Source of the DNA: Opitutales bacterium
GTDB lineage: Bacteria; Verrucomicrobiota; Verrucomicrobiia; Opitutales; Intestinicryptomonadaceae
NCBI GenBank assembly: GCA_017526045.1
Contig: JAFXRX010000235.1
Location: 1 to 6,318, forward strand
Direction: 5' to 3'
Length of the DNA: 6,318 nt
Shown here: in pieces, positions 4,847-6,318 of the stretch
Numbering within the stretch: position 1 is the stretch's first letter
Layout of the letters: every line of letters begins with the position of its first letter
Notes under the pieces: generated by a model
What the model was told of the DNA's origin: nothing
The model's database searches: none
The model's input: only the letters and a program-made list of their open reading frames with translations
Position numbers and translations under genes: made by a program

Positions 4847-6318
4847 TTATTCGACCAGGGCGATGCCGGTGCGCAGGCGCGACCGGGCGTCCTGGTATCG
4901 GAAAATCAGCCCGTTTTCGGAGACCGCCAAAACGCCGTCTTTTACCGCGCTTTTGCCGTATTTGCCGCTAAAAGACGCAACGCACGGGGAAATTCTATTG
5001 TATGAAAGCGAGCCTGTTTGCCTTGCGCCGCCCTCGAAAACTTCCGCAGTTTTGCCGTCTTGGGATATTCTTATTTCGATTTCGCCAAGCAAAAGCCGCC
5101 TGCCCGCGAGGCTTGGGGGCAGCGCGTTTTCGGCTGCGAAATTTCTTTCGACTTCGTAGCCCGCAAAATCCGCCGCGCCGCCTTCGCCGAATGCGATTTC
5201 GCCGGAAATTTCGCATTTTTGTGCTTTGGAAAGGACGAGTTTGCCGCCCTCCTCGAGTGCGTCCTGCCAAGACAAAACAAGCTTCAAATCCGCGGCTTCG
5301 CCCTTTGGCTTGTAGGCGGCTGACGCGTTTTTGTAAAGCGCGTAGCTGCGCGTTCCACCCGCATCCAAAATCCCGTTTTCGTCGAGGACCTTCGCGGAAT
5401 TTTTGGAGACGAATGCGAGCGTAAATTCGCATTCGCCGCCGCTATAAAACGAGATGCTCTGCCCCGCCAGCTCCTCGGGCACAGGCTGGGCGTTCACGCG
5501 GATTTCCACGCTCGCCGACGCGCTTGTCGCTATTTGCTTTTTGTCCATGTTGTAGGCTTGGCAGGTATAGACGCGCTCGCCTTCAAACGGCTTTTTCAAA
5601 ACATAGGTTTTTTTTGTCGCGCCCTTGATTTCAGAGCCGTCTTCAAACCATTTGAATTTGAGCGCATAGCCCTCCGCCTGCGCCTCGAGCGTTATGTCGG
5701 CGCACTCGCGCGCATTCAGGGGGTCGATTTCCGACTTGTCCTGCAAGACTTTAATTCCGCCTATCTTGGCGGCGGCAAAGACGGAATACTTCGCGGCGGA
5801 AGTATAGATTTCCGAAACGCCGTTGTAGATTTTGAGCCTGAAAGACGTTCCGTTCAAATCCGCCGAAGTTTCGGGGCTGTACGAATTTTCAGTCGCGCCT
5901 TCGATGTCCTCCCAGACCCAAACGGCCTTGCCGTTTTCGCCGGCGGAGAGAACCTGACGCTGCCACTGGTACTGCGGGCTGTAGCCCGACGCCAAGCCCT
6001 CGAAAACCGGAGAGCCCGCGCCCTCGAAAACCGACGCCGACTTGGGCTTCAATGTTATTTTCAGTTTTTCGCGAACCAAAAGCCGCGTTTCAAATTCGGC
6101 GGAGTCTATGCCGTTCGACGCCTCGAAGCGATACTTCCAGCCGTCCATCTTGAGCTTTGGCGAAATTGCAATCGCCGCCTTTTTCGCGGCGGGTTTCCAG
6201 CCCTTGCCGTCGTTTTTATCGACATGCCAACCGCATTCGATTTTGCCGCCCGACAAATCCGAAATGTCGGCTTCGAGCAGAATTTTCGAGCCCTCCGCGC
6301 ACTCGACAACCCCCTCGA
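4847..6318 (-). CDS. Ig-like repeat protein, C-terminal part (5' truncated by window edge)
   Basis: The frame stays open to the right edge, so these 489 residues are the C-terminal part of a larger protein. A TTG at 6256-6254 is internal and not a start. Three bacterial Ig-like domains can be followed: one from the edge to about residue 80 (ending GWKYRFEASNG, with Phe where the domain Cys often lies), a second at about 85-180 (YQWQRQ, IEGATENSYSP, FRLKIYNG), and a third at about 187-275 (FKWFEDGSEIKGATKKTY, VYTCQAYN). The pattern W-x-DG-x-x-I-x-GAT-x-x-TY is typical of secreted or surface proteins, notably in Verrucomicrobiota. Two related beta-rich modules follow, at about 278-394 and 399-489, each opening with P-x-x-LAG. 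The C-terminus has no membrane helix, LPXTG motif or obvious sorting tail. A signal peptide, if any, lies outside the window. The ligand or enzymatic role is unknown; the domains probably mediate binding or act as spacers. The membrane protein gene follows 41 bases downstream. Confidence 0.85.
   Translation of the reverse strand, partial: EGVVECAEGSKILLEADISDLSGGKIECGWHVDKNDGKGWKPAAKKAAIAISPKLKMDGWKYRFEASNGIDSAEFETRLLVREKLKITLKPKSASVFEGAGSPVFEGLASGYSPQYQWQRQVLSAGENGKAVWVWEDIEGATENSYSPETSADLNGTSFRLKIYNGVSEIYTSAAKYSVFAAAKIGGIKVLQDKSEIDPLNARECADITLEAQAEGYALKFKWFEDGSEIKGATKKTYVLKKPFEGERVYTCQAYNMDKKQIATSASASVEIRVNAQPVPEELAGQSISFYSGGECEFTLAFVSKNSAKVLDENGILDAGGTRSYALYKNASAAYKPKGEAADLKLVLSWQDALEEGGKLVLSKAQKCEISGEIAFGEGGAADFAGYEVERNFAAENALPPSLAGRRLLLGEIEIRISQDGKTAEVFEGGARQTGSLSYNRISPCVASFSGKYGKSAVKDGVLAVSENGLIFRYQDARSRLRTGIALVE
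4850..5485 (-). repeat. Two degenerate tandem C-terminal protein modules
   Basis: Within the Ig-like protein, one module covers 5485-5135 and a second 5122-4850 (minus strand). Both begin P-x-x-LAG (PEELAG at residues 280-285 and PPSLAG at 400-405, exactly 120 residues apart). Both then show short alternating hydrophobic strands, an S-x-(K/N)-x-AKV or S-x-D-G-K-TAEV segment, and a G-x-x-SY motif. The repeat is visible only at protein level. The second copy is shorter and ends at the C-terminus. This resembles a beta-barrel or lipocalin-like fold by pattern only; no family assignment is claimed. Confidence 0.45.

Noticed and set aside
4144..4938. 16-base direct repeat ACCGCCAAAACGCCGT at 4144-4159 and 4923-4938
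   Set aside because: Both copies encode GVLAV in unrelated proteins on the same strand; shared codon preference explains the identity better than a mobile or regulatory repeat.
5002..5424. Arg-rich open frames on the plus strand opposite the Ig-like gene
   Set aside because: Composition is that of a complement shadow; the minus-strand frame is continuous and has coherent Ig-like domains.

Overview
This window looks like a chromosomal housekeeping stretch from a bacterium, with a less conserved envelope or surface locus at its right end. The best lineage guess is Verrucomicrobiota (Opitutae-like), held with moderate confidence. Three things support it: the RuvB sequence style around the arginine finger (PLRSRF followed by TRLDYY), the bacterial Ig-like repeat pattern of the last gene (WFEDGSEIKGAT followed by TY), and the lack of Shine-Dalgarno sequences before all four visible start codons, which instead have A/T-rich leaders. 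No rRNA, tRNA, CRISPR array, insertion sequence or phage gene was seen.

Layout from left to right: (1) the 3' half of hemW (+), a heme chaperone of the radical SAM family, cut by the left edge; (2) recF (-), complete and convergent with hemW, the two sharing the four bases TTAA as overlapping stop codons; (3) a 76-bp A/T-rich divergent intergenic region between recF and ruvB; (4) ruvB (+), complete; (5) a DAO-family FAD-dependent oxidoreductase (+), starting two bases after the ruvB stop and so probably co-transcribed; (6) a 114-bp convergent intergenic region with one good and one weaker terminator hairpin, both serving the minus strand; (7) a polytopic membrane protein of unknown function (-); (8) 41 bp upstream of it on the same strand, the 3' part of a large Ig-like repeat protein (-), cut by the right edge.

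Functionally, recF and ruvB both belong to recombinational repair: RecF acts at gaps and arrested forks, and RuvB drives Holliday-junction branch migration. They are transcribed divergently from one short region, so joint control is possible but not shown. The oxidoreductase joined to ruvB has no obvious role in repair. The membrane protein and the Ig-like protein lie in the same direction and may form a two-gene envelope unit of unknown function.

I do not see a clear novel defence or mobile system. The most unusual items are a perfect 13-bp inverted repeat inside the oxidoreductase gene, a duplicated C-terminal module in the Ig-like protein, and the unrecognised membrane protein next to it.
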